Positions 1 to 9,147 of a stretch of 64,000 nt of DNA are shown here, one piece after another. The notes beneath the pieces were generated by a model, which was given only the letters and a program-made list of their open reading frames with translations, made no database searches and was not told the origin of the DNA. The position numbers and the translations under genes are program-made. Source of the DNA: an uncultured Duodenibacillus sp. (GTDB lineage Bacteria > Pseudomonadota > Gammaproteobacteria > Burkholderiales > Burkholderiaceae_F); contig CALXOY010000086.1 in NCBI GenBank assembly GCA_944390145.1, positions 41,865-105,864 of the forward strand, read 5' to 3'. How positions within the stretch are numbered: position 1 is the first letter of the stretch; the number at the start of each line of letters is the position of its first letter.

Positions 1-165
1 TTTCAGCTCGATTTCGTCGTCGCCCCAGGTGATGAGCTTGGTTTGAAAGAGCCCCGGGGGGCCGTCGTTTCCGTAGTAGCCGTTGGAGTTGGACGACGAG
101 CACCCCGCCGCGGCCGCCAGGGCACACAGCATGATGCATTGCAAAAAGAGCTTCGTCTTGGACAT
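1..165 (-). CDS. Outer-membrane lipoprotein, 5' part only (RlpA-like?)
   Basis: The gene runs off the left edge; only the first 55 codons are present, from an ATG at 165 reading leftwards. The peptide begins MSKTKLFLQC, has a hydrophobic stretch and then a lipobox ending LAAAAGC-SSS, so it should be processed by signal peptidase II and lipidated at Cys22. The following GYYGNDGPPG segment recalls the YY-x-x-DGP stretch just after the lipidated Cys in betaproteobacterial RlpA, a septal lytic transglycosylase/SPOR lipoprotein often encoded near mreBCD, which commonly lies beside gatCAB. That identification rests on a short motif and is tentative; the lipoprotein call is firm. It is divergent from gatC. 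Confidence 0.6.
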   Translation of the reverse strand, partial: MSKTKLFLQCIMLCALAAAAGCSSSNSNGYYGNDGPPGLFQTKLITWGDDEIELK

Positions 166-511
166 GGACGTCTGAGCAAGGAAAATCGTATGAATTCAAA
201 GGATCAGCCAACTATAGCGTATTGCATTCAAGGGATTTGCAACGGAATTTTTCGGGCTTTGCCGTCAAGCGGCGGGTGCTGCCGGCGCAGCCTTTTCCCG
301 GGAAGGCGGCTTGGGGGCTGACGCCTTGAAGCGCCGCAGGATGGGGCCTTCGGCGTCTTCAAATCAATTTGCCGGTACGTTAATATTCACAGATTGCCGC
401 GGAGCCCTCCCTGATGGATCTTTGAGGGGACGCCGCGGCGCGCTTTTGACGGCGGCACGCCGCTTGCCGCCCACACGAGATTTTCCGCCCGCTTTTTCAG
501 GATTTACAGAG
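166..511. promoter_or_regulatory. Divergent intergenic region, candidate gatCAB promoter
   Basis: This 346-bp spacer separates the lipoprotein gene (-) from gatC (+). The best sigma70-like pair for gatC is TTCAAA (358-363), a 17-bp spacer and TAATAT (381-386), which would give a leader of about 120 nt. A TATAGT (216-211, - strand) could serve the lipoprotein gene, but its -35 partner is poor. No convincing small gene was seen. Confidence 0.35.
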
Positions 512-799
512 ATGTCCCTTGATTTGGACGATGTTTATCGTATTGCGGAGCTTGCGCACGTCGGCATCAATGAGGATGCGGCAAAGCGCATGCAGGCCGA
601 ATTAAACGATATTTTCAAGATGATTGAGCGCATTCAGGCTGTCGACACCGAAGGCGTCGAGCCCATGATGCACCCCCACGACGGCGTCCAGCGCCTGCGC
701 GAAGACAAGGTGGTCTTTGGCAACGACCGTGCAGAAAACATGAAAAACGCCCCCGAGGAGTACGAGGGGTTGTTCCTGGTGCCGCAGGTGATTGAGTAA
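512..799 (+). CDS. gatC: Asp/Glu-tRNA amidotransferase subunit C
   Basis: A 95-aa protein beginning [19 protein letters not shown], the normal size and N-terminus for GatC. GatC wraps around and stabilises GatA and GatB in the GatCAB complex, which converts Glu-tRNA(Gln) and/or Asp-tRNA(Asn) to the amidated form in the cytoplasm. The ATG at 512 is chosen because family similarity begins exactly there; the frame is open further upstream but that extension looks like translated leader. It is the first gene of gatC-gatA-gatB, a standard order, and gatA starts 16 nt after its stop. Confidence 0.95.
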   Translation: MSLDLDDVYRIAELAHVGINEDAAKRMQAELNDIFKMIERIQAVDTEGVEPMMHPHDGVQRLREDKVVFGNDRAENMKNAPEEYEGLFLVPQVIE

Positions 800-815
800 A
801 AAGGACACCCGAAGA

Positions 816-2273
816 ATGCAACCGACAACTTTCAGCACTGTGGCCGAGCTCTCCCGCGCCCTGGCCGCACGCCAGGTGAGCGCCGTTGAACTTGCGCAGG
901 ACTATCTTGCAAAGATCGAGGCTCACAAGGAGCTCAACTGTTTCCTGGATGTCCGCCCCGACGTTACGCTCGAGCAGGCCCGCGAGGCCGACAAGCGCAT
1001 TGCCGAGGGGACGGCCACCCGGCTTACCGGCATTCCCATCGCCCACAAGGATATTTTCGTCACCCGCCGCTGGGCCTCCACGGCGGCCAGCCGCATGCTT
1101 GAGGGCTACATGAGCCCCTTTGACGCCGCCGTCGTCCGCAAGCTTGATCAGGCGGGCATGGTGACGCTGGGCAAGCTCAACTGCGATGAGTTCGCCATGG
1201 GCTCGGCCAATGAAAATTCCGCCTACGGCAAGGTTCTCAACCCTTGGGACGCCAACGCTGTTCCGGGCGGCAGCTCCGGCGGCTCCTCGGCCTGCGTTGC
1301 GGCAGGACTTGCGCCGATTGCCACGGCAACCGATACGGGCGGCTCGATTCGTGAACCGGCGGCTTTCTGCGGCGTCACGGGCTTGAAGCCCACGTACGGC
1401 CGTCCGAGCCGTCTGGGCATGATTGCCTTTGCGTCGTCATTGGACACGGCCGGCCTCATGGCGCACACCGCCGAAGACATCGCCTGGGTGCTGGGCGACA
1501 TGGTGGGCTTTGAACCCTGGGACTCCACGAGCGAAAACAAGCCTGCCGAGGACTTCACCCGTGATTTGAACAAGGGCGTCAAGGGGCTGAAAATCGGTGT
1601 GCCGCGCGCCTGGTTCGCCGACAAGCTCGACGGCGAATGCGCCGCGGCAATCGAATCGGTGATTGACTCCTACCGCAGCCAGGGCGCCGAAATCGTCGAC
1701 ATCGAACTGCCGACGGCCGACCTCGGCGTTCCCGTTTACTACGTTGTCGCCTGCGCCGAAGCCAGCTCAAACCTCTCGCGCTTTGACGGCGTGCGCTACG
1801 GCTACCGCGCCAAGGAGTACGAGGGCATCCAGGACATGATCAAGAGAAGCCGCGACGAAGGCTTTGGCGACGAACCCAAGCGCCGCATTCTGATCGGCAC
1901 CTATGTGCTGTCGCACGGCTACTACGACGCCTACTACATCAAGGCGCAGAAGGTGCGCCGCCTGATTGCCCGGGAGTTTGACCGTGCCTTTGAAAAGGTG
2001 GACGCCATCATCAGTCCGGTGACGACCTCCACGGCATACGACTTCGGCGCCAAGAGCGATCCGGTGTCGGCCTATCTGTGCGACCTCTACACCGTGCCGA
2101 TGTCGCTGGCAGGTCTTCCCTGCATGAGCATGCCTTGCGGCATTCACTCCAACGGCCGTCCGATCGGCGTACAGATCACCTGCGCGCGTTTTAACGAGGC
2201 CAAGATGCTCGGCATTGCGCATGCCTGGCAGCAGGCCACCGACTGGCATTTGCGTCACCCCGAAGGTTTTTAG
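816..2273 (+). CDS. gatA: Asp/Glu-tRNA amidotransferase subunit A
   Basis: 485 aa, amidase-signature family. It hydrolyses glutamine and delivers ammonia to GatB for transamidation of mischarged tRNA. The Ser-cisSer-Lys triad is visible: Lys78 in AHKDIF, Ser153/154 in the glycine-serine run GGSSGGSS, and Ser177 in [10 protein letters not shown]. The start is the ATG at 816, with AAGGA about 11 nt upstream; a TTG at 792 in the same frame overlaps the gatC stop but lacks a ribosome site. Co-transcribed with gatC and gatB (21-nt gap to gatB). Confidence 0.96.
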   Translation: MQPTTFSTVAELSRALAARQVSAVELAQDYLAKIEAHKELNCFLDVRPDVTLEQAREADKRIAEGTATRLTGIPIAHKDIFVTRRWASTAASRMLEGYMSPFDAAVVRKLDQAGMVTLGKLNCDEFAMGSANENSAYGKVLNPWDANAVPGGSSGGSSACVAAGLAPIATATDTGGSIREPAAFCGVTGLKPTYGRPSRLGMIAFASSLDTAGLMAHTAEDIAWVLGDMVGFEPWDSTSENKPAEDFTRDLNKGVKGLKIGVPRAWFADKLDGECAAAIESVIDSYRSQGAEIVDIELPTADLGVPVYYVVACAEASSNLSRFDGVRYGYRAKEYEGIQDMIKRSRDEGFGDEPKRRILIGTYVLSHGYYDAYYIKAQKVRRLIAREFDRAFEKVDAIISPVTTSTAYDFGAKSDPVSAYLCDLYTVPMSLAGLPCMSMPCGIHSNGRPIGVQITCARFNEAKMLGIAHAWQQATDWHLRHPEGF

Positions 2274-2294
2274 TCGAGGAGCTCGAGAAACATC

Positions 2295-3746
2295 ATGCAA
2301 TGGGAAGTTGTTATCGGACTGGAGACGCATGTCCAGCTCTCCACTGATTCGAAGATTTTTTCGGGCGCCAGCACGCACTTCGGAGCCGAGCCCAACACAC
2401 AGGCCTGCTACATCGACCTGGCGCTGCCGGGGGCGCTTCCGGTGCTAAACCGCGGCGCCGTGGAACGCGGCGCAAAGTTCGGTTTTGCCATCGGAGCCGA
2501 AGTGGCCAAGCGTTCCGTGTTTGACCGCAAGAATTACTTTTACCCCGATCTGCCCAAGGGCTATCAGATCAGCCAGTTCGAGCATCCGATCGTCAAGGGC
2601 GGCAAGGTGACCTTCCGCGTCGAACCCAAAGAGGGCGAACCGTATGTGAAGACCATCAATCTCACGCGCGCCCACCTTGAAGAGGACGCCGGAAAGAGCA
2701 ATCACGGCGTTGTGGCCTACAAGTCCGGCATGGACTTAAACCGTGCGGGCACCCCGCTGCTGGAGATTGTGACCGAACCGGAATTGAGAAGTTCCGCTGA
2801 AGCCGTCGGCTACGCCAAGGCGCTGCACGCGTTGGTGGTCTGGCTTGGCATTTCCCGCGGCAACATGCAGGAGGGCAATTTCCGCTGCGACGCCAACGTC
2901 TCCGTGCGCCCGATGGGCAGCACGGAATTCGGCACGCGCTGCGAAATCAAAAACCTCAACTCCTTCAAGTTCCTGCAGGAAGCTATCGACTACGAAGTCG
3001 CCCGTCAGATCGAACTCATTGAAAGCGGCGGAAAGGTGGTGCAGGCCACGCGACTGTACGACCCCGACACGGGCGAAACCCGGGAAATGCGCACCAAGGA
3101 AGACTCCATGGACTACCGCTACTTCCCGGATCCGGATCTGCTGCCCTGCGTGCTCACCGACGAGGACATGGAACGGATCCGCGCTGAAATGCCGGAGCTG
3201 CCGGACGCAATGCGTGAGCGCTTTGTTCGCGAGATGGGCTTGAGCGAATACGACGCAGCTGTGCTCACCTCGAGCAAGGACGTGGCCGACTACTTCTGCG
3301 CTTTGTCCGCAGTGGCGCCTGACAAGAAGATCGCCGCCAACTGGGTGATGGGCGAAGTGGCGGCAAACGTCAACGCCTGCGAGGGCATGACGTACGCGCA
3401 GGCCCCCGTCACGGCGGCAAAGCTTGCCGACATCCTCAAGCGTCTTGCTGACGGCACGATCAACGGCAAGGGCGCCAAGCGCATCTTCTCGCTGATCTGG
3501 GAAGGAGCGCAGGAGACGGTTGACGCGCTCATCGAGAAGGAGGGCTTGAAGCAGATTTCCGACAGCTCGGCCATCGAAGCGGTGATTGACGAGGTGCTGG
3601 CTAACAACGACAAGATGGTGCAAGAGTACAAGGCCGGCAAGCAGAAGGCCTTCAATGCACTCATCGGTCAGTGCATGAAGGCCACCCGCGGCAAGGCCAA
3701 CCCCAAACAGGTCAACGAAATCCTCTCCAAGAAACTCAACGGATGA
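2295..3746 (+). CDS. gatB: Asp/Glu-tRNA amidotransferase subunit B
   Basis: 483 aa, full length for GatB. It starts [15 protein letters not shown], the typical GatB opening, preceded by GAGGAG. The N-terminal catalytic domain phosphorylates the mischarged tRNA and transfers ammonia (motifs [19 protein letters not shown], cradle residues around 80-105), and the C-terminal helical and tail (YqeY-like) domain from about 330 to the end grips the tRNA. Its stop overlaps the start of the next gene by 4 nt (ATGA), so the DUF805 gene is translationally coupled. Confidence 0.96.
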   Translation: MQWEVVIGLETHVQLSTDSKIFSGASTHFGAEPNTQACYIDLALPGALPVLNRGAVERGAKFGFAIGAEVAKRSVFDRKNYFYPDLPKGYQISQFEHPIVKGGKVTFRVEPKEGEPYVKTINLTRAHLEEDAGKSNHGVVAYKSGMDLNRAGTPLLEIVTEPELRSSAEAVGYAKALHALVVWLGISRGNMQEGNFRCDANVSVRPMGSTEFGTRCEIKNLNSFKFLQEAIDYEVARQIELIESGGKVVQATRLYDPDTGETREMRTKEDSMDYRYFPDPDLLPCVLTDEDMERIRAEMPELPDAMRERFVREMGLSEYDAAVLTSSKDVADYFCALSAVAPDKKIAANWVMGEVAANVNACEGMTYAQAPVTAAKLADILKRLADGTINGKGAKRIFSLIWEGAQETVDALIEKEGLKQISDSSAIEAVIDEVLANNDKMVQEYKAGKQKAFNALIGQCMKATRGKANPKQVNEILSKKLNG

Positions 3747-4174
3747 GGCCGCTTCCGGCAAATAAAGTGCGCTTTCTGCAGGCTTTGCGGGAGGTGCACT
3801 TTTTTGACCTCACGCGTTTGGGCCGCCTTGGCCGGGCGGCTTTCTGGTCTGCGCTGCTTGCGCACTTCTTCTTTTTGTCCGTCCTTTTCATCGTGCCGTT
3901 TGAAACGGCCTACCAGCTGCAGCTGGCACCGGACTCGGGCTTTGTGCTTTTTTGGATGAACCTTTTTGCCGCCTCAGCGCTTGCCTCGCTGCTGCCCATC
4001 AAGCGGCTGGCGGTGAGACGGCTGCATGACGCCGGGTTTTCCGGCTGGTGGCTGTGGCTCATTGCGGTGCCCTATGTTGGCTGGGCTGCACTGCTTATCC
4101 TGCTCATTTTGCCGAGCTCCGCCTTTCCCAACCGGTTTGACCGCTTCGCCGATCCTGAAGTCAGACGGAGGTAG
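3743..4174 (+). CDS. DUF805 family inner-membrane protein
   Basis: 143 aa. The ATG at 3743 overlaps the gatB stop, so this start is preferred to an upstream one lying inside gatB. Three or four hydrophobic segments are visible: about 32-52, 65-85, and 100-125 split by [14 protein letters not shown]. The [10 protein letters not shown] entry motif and the RRLHDAGxSGWW motif are the DUF805 (YhaH/YhaI) hallmarks. No biochemical function is known for the family. It ends the gat transcription unit and is convergent with the cytochrome gene. Confidence 0.8.
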   Translation: MRPLPANKVRFLQALREVHFFDLTRLGRLGRAAFWSALLAHFFFLSVLFIVPFETAYQLQLAPDSGFVLFWMNLFAASALASLLPIKRLAVRRLHDAGFSGWWLWLIAVPYVGWAALLILLILPSSAFPNRFDRFADPEVRRR

Positions 4175-4178
4175 GAAA

Positions 4179-4209
4179 GCCGGCCTACCGGACGGTGCGG
4201 CAGGCCGGC
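4179..4209. terminator. Hairpin between convergent genes
   Basis: GCCGGCCT (4179-4186) pairs perfectly with AGGCCGGC (4202-4209) across a 15-nt loop. It lies between two convergent genes, where a terminator is expected, but neither side has a T-tract, so its activity as an intrinsic terminator is uncertain. Confidence 0.3.
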
Positions 4210-4224
4210 CTGAAGATCAATGCG

Positions 4225-4569
4225 CTACGGAACCTTCGGGAAGTCGAACTTGTGGCACTGGGCGCAGTAGTTGACCGTCGGTTCATGCATCATGTGGCAG
4301 AGCGTGCAGTCGCCGTTGTGCGGGGCGGCGTGGGGGTTGGGCTTCAGTTTTTCCGTCTTCTTGGCAACGGCGGCCTTCGGATGGCACTTGATGCAGGTGT
4401 TCTCATCCGGGTAGACGGGGTTGTTCATATCCGGCCCGTGGCACATCTGGCAGGAAACGCCGCGGGCGACGTGGCGGTCCGAGCCGAACTTCTCCGCTGC
4501 GCCGGCCGCGCCGCAGGCGATGAAGGATGCAAGGCCAAGCGAAATCAAAAGCGTCTTTGCAAAAGACAT
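4225..4569 (-). CDS. Periplasmic tetraheme cytochrome c (flavocytochrome heme partner)
   Basis: 114 aa with a Sec signal peptide (residues 1 to about 24, ending GAAGAA). Four CxxCH heme-binding motifs follow in a short mature chain: CQMCH, CIKCH, CTLCH and CAQCH. Size and spacing match the N-terminal heme domain of soluble flavocytochrome c fumarate reductases and the stand-alone small tetraheme cytochromes. An AGGAG ribosome site precedes the ATG at 4569. It lies 133 nt downstream of, and co-directional with, a flavin reductase that has no heme domain of its own, so it probably feeds that enzyme with electrons in the periplasm. Confidence 0.88.
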   Translation of the reverse strand: MSFAKTLLISLGLASFIACGAAGAAEKFGSDRHVARGVSCQMCHGPDMNNPVYPDENTCIKCHPKAAVAKKTEKLKPNPHAAPHNGDCTLCHMMHEPTVNYCAQCHKFDFPKVP

Positions 4570-4702
4570 TGGAAACTCCTGATTGTCTGGTTCTTTGAGT
4601 ATCGGGGCACACGCCTCCCCTGTCCGGCTTCTTGCAAAGCGGACCTGGGAAGCATGAATGGGAAAATGAGGGCTGGACGCCAGCCCTCGGGATGCCGCCG
4701 GA

Positions 4703-6217
4703 TTACTTGCCGGCAGCCGTACGAGCGGCCGTGCGGCCGAAGATGATGCAGTCGGCCACGGCCACGGTGCCCAGACGCACCATGCCGTGCACGCCGCCGG
4801 TGATTTCGCCGGCAGCGTAAAGGCCGGGGATGACCTCGCCGCGGGCGTTTTCAACCTGGGCCTTCTCGTTGATCACCAGACCGCCCATGCAGTGGTGCAC
4901 GCGCGGCCACAGGCGGCAGACATAGAAGGGGCCGTCGCCGTTGGGCACGGCATCCTTGAACATCATGCAGTTGAAGTCCGGATCCTTCTGCGCCTTGATG
5001 TAGCTGTCGAACTTCTCGTTGGTCTTCTTGAGCTCGTCGTACGGGACCTTGTAGGTGTCGGCAAGTTCCTTGAGGTTGGCGACCTTCTTCACGACGCCGC
5101 TCTTGAGAGCGCGTTCGAACATTTCCGGCGTCATGTTCTTGCCGATGATCTTGTTCTGGGCGTTCTTTTCGCCGATATAGATCAGGGTCGGATGGCCGAT
5201 GGCAACGATGGCGTCGGCGCGCACCTTGCGGTTGCCGGTTTCCTGAATGAAGCGCTTGCCGGTGGCCGGATCAACCATCAGGCCGTAGCCGACGGCAGGT
5301 TCCACGAAAAGCGGAGCCATGCCGAAGCCGGTTTCCTCGGGGCTGGTCCAGGGGCCAAGCTGAATCCAGTCCATCTGGATCGTGTTGGCGCCGATCATCT
5401 GGGCGGCCTGCAGGGCTTCGCCGGTGGCGCCCGGGTGGTTGGTGGAGCCGAACTTCTCGTTTAAGCGCGGATCGTGCTCCATGCGCATCTTGACGTTCTG
5501 GCTGAAGCCGCCGGCGGCAAGCAGCACGCCCTTGGTGGCGCGGTAGTAGGCAACCTTGCCGGACTTTTCACGGCCGAAGCGATAGTTTTCGCGGACCTTG
5601 ACGCCGAGCACGGCGCCCTTGTCGTCGACCACGAGATCGTCAACGATCGTGCGCAGCTGAACGGGAATGCCGTATTCCTGGCACTTCTTGTACATCGGGT
5701 TGATGAAGCCGGAGCCGGAGTTGTTCGTCACGGCATGGCTGCGGGGAACGGAGTGTCCGCCGTGGAAGGTCACGGCCTTGAACTTCACGCCGACCTTCTT
5801 GAGCCATTCGTAGTTTTCGACGCAGTTGTCGGCGATGTGACGGGCCAGTTCCGGATGAGCCAGACCACCGCCGGCTTTCACGATGTCTTTAAAGAGCAGG
5901 TCGGGGGAGTCCTTGATGCCGGCGGCCTTTTGCATATCGGTGCCGGCTGCGGCCACGGCGCCGCCGTTGATGATGGAGTTGCCGCCGTAGGTGGGCATCT
6001 TGTCGATCACAAGCACGTTCTTGATGCCCTGCTCGTGGGCTTCAATGGCTGCGCCCAGACCGGCAAAACCCGTGCCGACGATCAGAAAGTCCACCGTCTT
6101 GTTCCACTTTTCGGGGGCTTTCACCGTCTGTGCAAGAACGGGGGCGGATACAACACCGGCGGCGCCGGCGGCGGCCAGAGAGCCGAGGAAGCTGCGGCGG
6201 GAAAGTTGACTGGTCAC
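4703..6217 (-). CDS. Tat-exported FAD-dependent reductase, fumarate reductase/flavocytochrome c family
   Basis: 504 aa from a GTG at 6217, with AAGGAG 8 nt upstream. The N-terminus SRRSFLGSLAAAG with a cut near VLAQT is a Tat signal, consistent with export of a folded flavoprotein. The FAD dinucleotide-binding motif VGTGFAGLGAAIEA follows at about 47-60. C-terminal family motifs VHHCMGGL and HGMVRLG carry the catalytic His and Arg of fumarate-type reductases. There is no FMN-binding domain and no heme domain. The position that is His in fumarate reductases and Tyr in urocanate reductase reads as Gly here (IQLGPW), so the substrate is probably another unsaturated organic acid; it cannot be named from sequence. 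Operon with the tetraheme cytochrome. Confidence 0.85.
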   Translation of the reverse strand: MTSQLSRRSFLGSLAAAGAAGVVSAPVLAQTVKAPEKWNKTVDFLIVGTGFAGLGAAIEAHEQGIKNVLVIDKMPTYGGNSIINGGAVAAAGTDMQKAAGIKDSPDLLFKDIVKAGGGLAHPELARHIADNCVENYEWLKKVGVKFKAVTFHGGHSVPRSHAVTNNSGSGFINPMYKKCQEYGIPVQLRTIVDDLVVDDKGAVLGVKVRENYRFGREKSGKVAYYRATKGVLLAAGGFSQNVKMRMEHDPRLNEKFGSTNHPGATGEALQAAQMIGANTIQMDWIQLGPWTSPEETGFGMAPLFVEPAVGYGLMVDPATGKRFIQETGNRKVRADAIVAIGHPTLIYIGEKNAQNKIIGKNMTPEMFERALKSGVVKKVANLKELADTYKVPYDELKKTNEKFDSYIKAQKDPDFNCMMFKDAVPNGDGPFYVCRLWPRVHHCMGGLVINEKAQVENARGEVIPGLYAAGEITGGVHGMVRLGTVAVADCIIFGRTAARTAAGK

Positions 6218-6443
6218 TTTATTTCTCCTTCACTTTGAACGTTTTTTCTGGTTCATTCGGTCGGTTGGATATGCTTTTTTCTCAACTGTCGAAAAAAGTG
6301 TAGGACTAGTTAAAAATGATTGGTACCCGCGCATAAATAGGTGAGATCAGGGGTTTTTACTGAGTAAAAAACCGGAAACGGCATCTTTTTAAAAGAAAAT
6401 CTGTTCGGAAAGCTCGGTCGAGATACTTCTTTCGGGTTAGACG
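6218..6443. promoter_or_regulatory. Leader of the flavin reductase operon
   Basis: AT-rich spacer upstream of the GTG at 6217, between that operon and the porin terminator. It contains the ribosome site AAGGAG for the reductase and several T-rich runs on the + strand (around 6242 and 6277). No clear -35/-10 pair or operator palindrome was identified, and no gene is seen. Confidence 0.3.
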
Positions 6444-6482
6444 AAAAAAAACGCGCACTCCCCATCTGCAGGAAGTGCGCGC
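6444..6482 (-). terminator. Intrinsic terminator of the porin gene
   Basis: CGCGCACT (6452-6459) pairs with AGTGCGCG (6474-6481) over a 14-nt loop. On the - strand the stem is followed directly by eight T residues (complement of the A-run 6444-6451). It sits 36 nt past the porin stop. Confidence 0.85.
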
Positions 6483-6517
6483 TGCTGGCTAAACGCTTAA
6501 GGAAGCGGACCAGCCGG

Positions 6518-7723
6518 TTAGAAGCGGTGCACGATGCCGGCGGTGAATTCGTAGCCGCTCGGGGTTGCTTCACGCGTGGAGGACTCAACCTTTTCCTGGC
6601 TGTAGCCGGTCATGGCAAAGAAGCTCGTGCGCTTGGACATCGGGTAGTCGTAGCCCAGAGCTACGAACCAGCGCTTGAATTCCACATCGTCCTGGTTGTC
6701 CATGTCGCGATAGGCCACCTGGCCCTTCAGGGTGCCGCCGGCAACCGGGTAGTGTGCGCCCAGGCTGGCGCCCCAGCCGTCGACGTAGCCGTAGCCATTG
6801 CCATCGTTCCGGTTGTCGGGGTCGACGGCGGCGTTAGAGGAGGCCCACATCACGCCTTCCTGTGCAACGCCGGCGCGGGCGGTCGTGTTGAGGTACTGAT
6901 CCTTGAAGTACTGGCCAAAGGCAAGCAGCTTGAAGCCGTTGCTGAAGGCGTAGTTGCCGCCGAGGGTGACCGTGAGGCCGTCGTCGACTTCCTTGCTGTT
7001 GTTGTAGGTCGAAAAATTCCTCTGACTGTCAACGTCGCCGTAGAAGGTCATGTCGGCCACCATGATGGCCTCCAGACCGCCGTTCTGATAGCGCAGAGCC
7101 AGGGAGCCGTAGCGGTCGGCCGAGCCTTCGCTTTCTTCACCCTCGTAGGCATCCGTGCCGTCCTTCTTGAGTGAGTACATGGCATAGAACGTCAGACCGG
7201 CAAAGGTCGGGGAGACGTAACTGATGGCATTGTCGACGCGGGTCCAGTCGGAAGCCGTGACCGAGCCGGAGCCAAAGGCCACGGTGTAGTTGGCAAAGAG
7301 CGGATCGATGGCGCGGAACAGACCGTCGGCGCCGAGCACGCTGCCAAAGAGCGGCATGCGGCCGAAGGAGAACTTGCCGTAACTGGTGTGCAGGTCGAGG
7401 TGGGCTTCGCGGTCGAAAATGCGGCCGGTGTCGCGGGAGGCGCCCAGCGTACCGGTGTCAGAGCGGAAGCCGGATTCCAGCACGAAGCCGATCTTCAGGT
7501 CGGAGCTGATTTCCTCCATGCCGCGCAGACCCCAGCGGGAGCCGAATTCCTTGCCTTCTTCCATGGAGAAGGTGTTTTCGGTCTCAGAAAAAGGGGTGTC
7601 GCCGTCGCTGCTCACAAAGGTCAGAGCAGGATTGATCAGGCCGTACAGTTCAACATTGGCTGCGAAGGCGGAGCCGGCGGCAAAGGCACCGAACACCGAC
7701 ATCGCGATCAAGGATTTTTTCAT
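6518..7723 (-). CDS. General outer-membrane porin, 16-strand trimeric type
   Basis: 401 aa with a classical signal peptide (MKKSLIAMSVFGAFAAGSAFA, mature start ANVELYG), then alternating beta-strand sequence and a C-terminal Phe (GIVHRF), the recognition signature for outer-membrane insertion by BamA. Length, the NVELYG start and a loop-3-like segment match the OmpC/Omp32-type porins (Porin_4 family) of Burkholderiales. The ATG at 7723 follows GGAG at good spacing; the frame is open slightly upstream but the signal peptide fixes the start. It is expressed alone and ends at a strong terminator. It should allow diffusion of small, probably anionic, solutes into the periplasm. Confidence 0.92.
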   Translation of the reverse strand: MKKSLIAMSVFGAFAAGSAFAANVELYGLINPALTFVSSDGDTPFSETENTFSMEEGKEFGSRWGLRGMEEISSDLKIGFVLESGFRSDTGTLGASRDTGRIFDREAHLDLHTSYGKFSFGRMPLFGSVLGADGLFRAIDPLFANYTVAFGSGSVTASDWTRVDNAISYVSPTFAGLTFYAMYSLKKDGTDAYEGEESEGSADRYGSLALRYQNGGLEAIMVADMTFYGDVDSQRNFSTYNNSKEVDDGLTVTLGGNYAFSNGFKLLAFGQYFKDQYLNTTARAGVAQEGVMWASSNAAVDPDNRNDGNGYGYVDGWGASLGAHYPVAGGTLKGQVAYRDMDNQDDVEFKRWFVALGYDYPMSKRTSFFAMTGYSQEKVESSTREATPSGYEFTAGIVHRF

Positions 7724-7872
7724 TGTTTGTTTCTCCTTTGGTCGGTGAGTAAAACCCATGGTGCCGGAGTATATGCATCAAAGAGGCGCTAGAAAAGAAC
7801 CTCTGTAAGGGAGAAAAGTAAGTGTAAACCCTGAGTTTTAGGGAATATGTTTTAGATTTGCCCTCGCAAACC

Positions 7873-8712
7873 TCAGAGAGGTGCTGTGTCCGAGATGATT
7901 TTCTTCAGGGGGTCCCGGTAGAGGTCGCTTGAGCGTTCCTCAATGTTTCTGATCCATCGATGAACCGGCAGCAGGCAGGAAAGCTGGATGAGCGCCGTGT
8001 CGTTTTGCAGCACGAGCATGCCGGAGGATTTGAGGTTTCCCAGGGCGCGCTCCAGGGCTGCGGCCGAACAGTTGACGACAAACTGCAGCGCCTCCCCGCG
8101 CAGAGGGGCCGGCATGCGGATCCAGGAGACGCCGTCGATCACTTCCTCGCGGCCGAAGGCCACCGTCCAGGTGATGAAGTAGGAAAGAAGGCGCTCCTCG
8201 ACGCCGAGGATGGAATGGACGCCGAAGCCCAGTCGATCCGACAAATTCATCAGCTCAAACTCCTTTGCGATCAGCATCAGCAGTTCGGGATCCTTTTCGC
8301 ACAGGCTGTAGAGCAGGGATTGGGGCACCATTACGACGACGCTCGGCACCAGCGCGAAGTAGCTGCCGATGCAGGGGCGGTGTGAGAAAAAATTGAGGTT
8401 GCCGCAGGCCAGCCGTCCGGGGATGGAAAAGGCAATGGCCGGACGCGGAACGCTCAGTACCGAGCCGAAGCAGCGCGCGGTGATGCCGGATTTGACGAGA
8501 ACCAGCTTGTTAACCTTGTCGTTGACGGCGCCGAGCACCGGATCCTTGGGGGCAAGTTCTTTTTCCACGCCCCAGCGTTCAATCAAGGAGCGGATTTTGG
8601 AGTGCAGGGGAGGAGCAAGCCACGGATAGGTGGGAATGTCGTACGAGTCGTCGCTGCTGCGGTTTCGGAAAATTTCGATTTCTTTGAGCCAGTTGGCAGA
8701 AGGCGGACGCAT
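7873..8712 (-). CDS. Crp/Fnr-family transcriptional regulator, divergent
   Basis: 279 aa. An N-terminal cyclic-nucleotide-binding-like beta-roll (about 65-150, with VVVMVPQSLLYSL at the end of the roll) is followed by a long dimerisation helix and a C-terminal winged helix (about 205-255: LRGEALQFVVNCSAAALERALGN). The second HTH helix has SAAALERA where Crp has SRETVGRI, so the usual base-contacting Arg and Glu are absent and its DNA target cannot be predicted from Crp or FNR. It lacks the N-terminal Cys cluster of FNR. It is divergent from the urocanate-reductase-like gene, its most likely target. Confidence 0.7.
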   Translation of the reverse strand: MRPPSANWLKEIEIFRNRSSDDSYDIPTYPWLAPPLHSKIRSLIERWGVEKELAPKDPVLGAVNDKVNKLVLVKSGITARCFGSVLSVPRPAIAFSIPGRLACGNLNFFSHRPCIGSYFALVPSVVVMVPQSLLYSLCEKDPELLMLIAKEFELMNLSDRLGFGVHSILGVEERLLSYFITWTVAFGREEVIDGVSWIRMPAPLRGEALQFVVNCSAAALERALGNLKSSGMLVLQNDTALIQLSCLLPVHRWIRNIEERSSDLYRDPLKKIISDTAPL

Positions 8713-9147
8713 TCTTTTGTTCCTGTTGAAATCCCAAAAAACAACGCGGGGAAACGGCAGATGCCGTTCACATCTTGTTGAAATTTTTAATTCCGTAGGT
8801 TGTCATAAAACCGGCGGATTCTCAAGACGGGAAAACACACAGACCTATACGGATTCCTGAGGCGCGTGCGCGCAATGGGCGACGCATAACCTCTGCAAGC
8901 GTTGTGATTTCACGCGTTTTGCCGCGTCTTTTTTCTGGATTCCGGACTGTCCTTTGCGCATTCGAGAGATGCTGTGTCTGCGGTGCGCAGAGGAAATTTC
9001 CTACAATGCTTGCAGCTGAAATGGCGCCGGCACATGATTGCGGCGCTGTTTCAACACGAAGCATCGATTGCAAGCCCGGATGGGGCAGGCAGAAGGGATT
9101 TCTTGAGCCTCCGGCGTTTGCAACAGAGAACATTGAGGAGAGAAAAA
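8713..9147. promoter_or_regulatory. 435-bp divergent control region of the regulator and urdA-like gene
   Basis: No gene is seen here. A TACAAT at 9002-9007 could be the -10 of the flavoprotein gene (the -35 is weak), giving a leader of about 135 nt. GTGATTTCAC (8904-8913) is an inverted repeat that could be an operator. TGTTGAAAT occurs twice as a direct repeat (8724-8732 and 8776-8784, 52 bp apart), near the regulator start. These are candidates only. Confidence 0.35.

Noticed and set aside
4179-4209. Strong intrinsic terminator between the DUF805 and cytochrome genes
   Set aside because: The hairpin is perfect but has no T-tract on either side, so it is listed only as a low-confidence hairpin.
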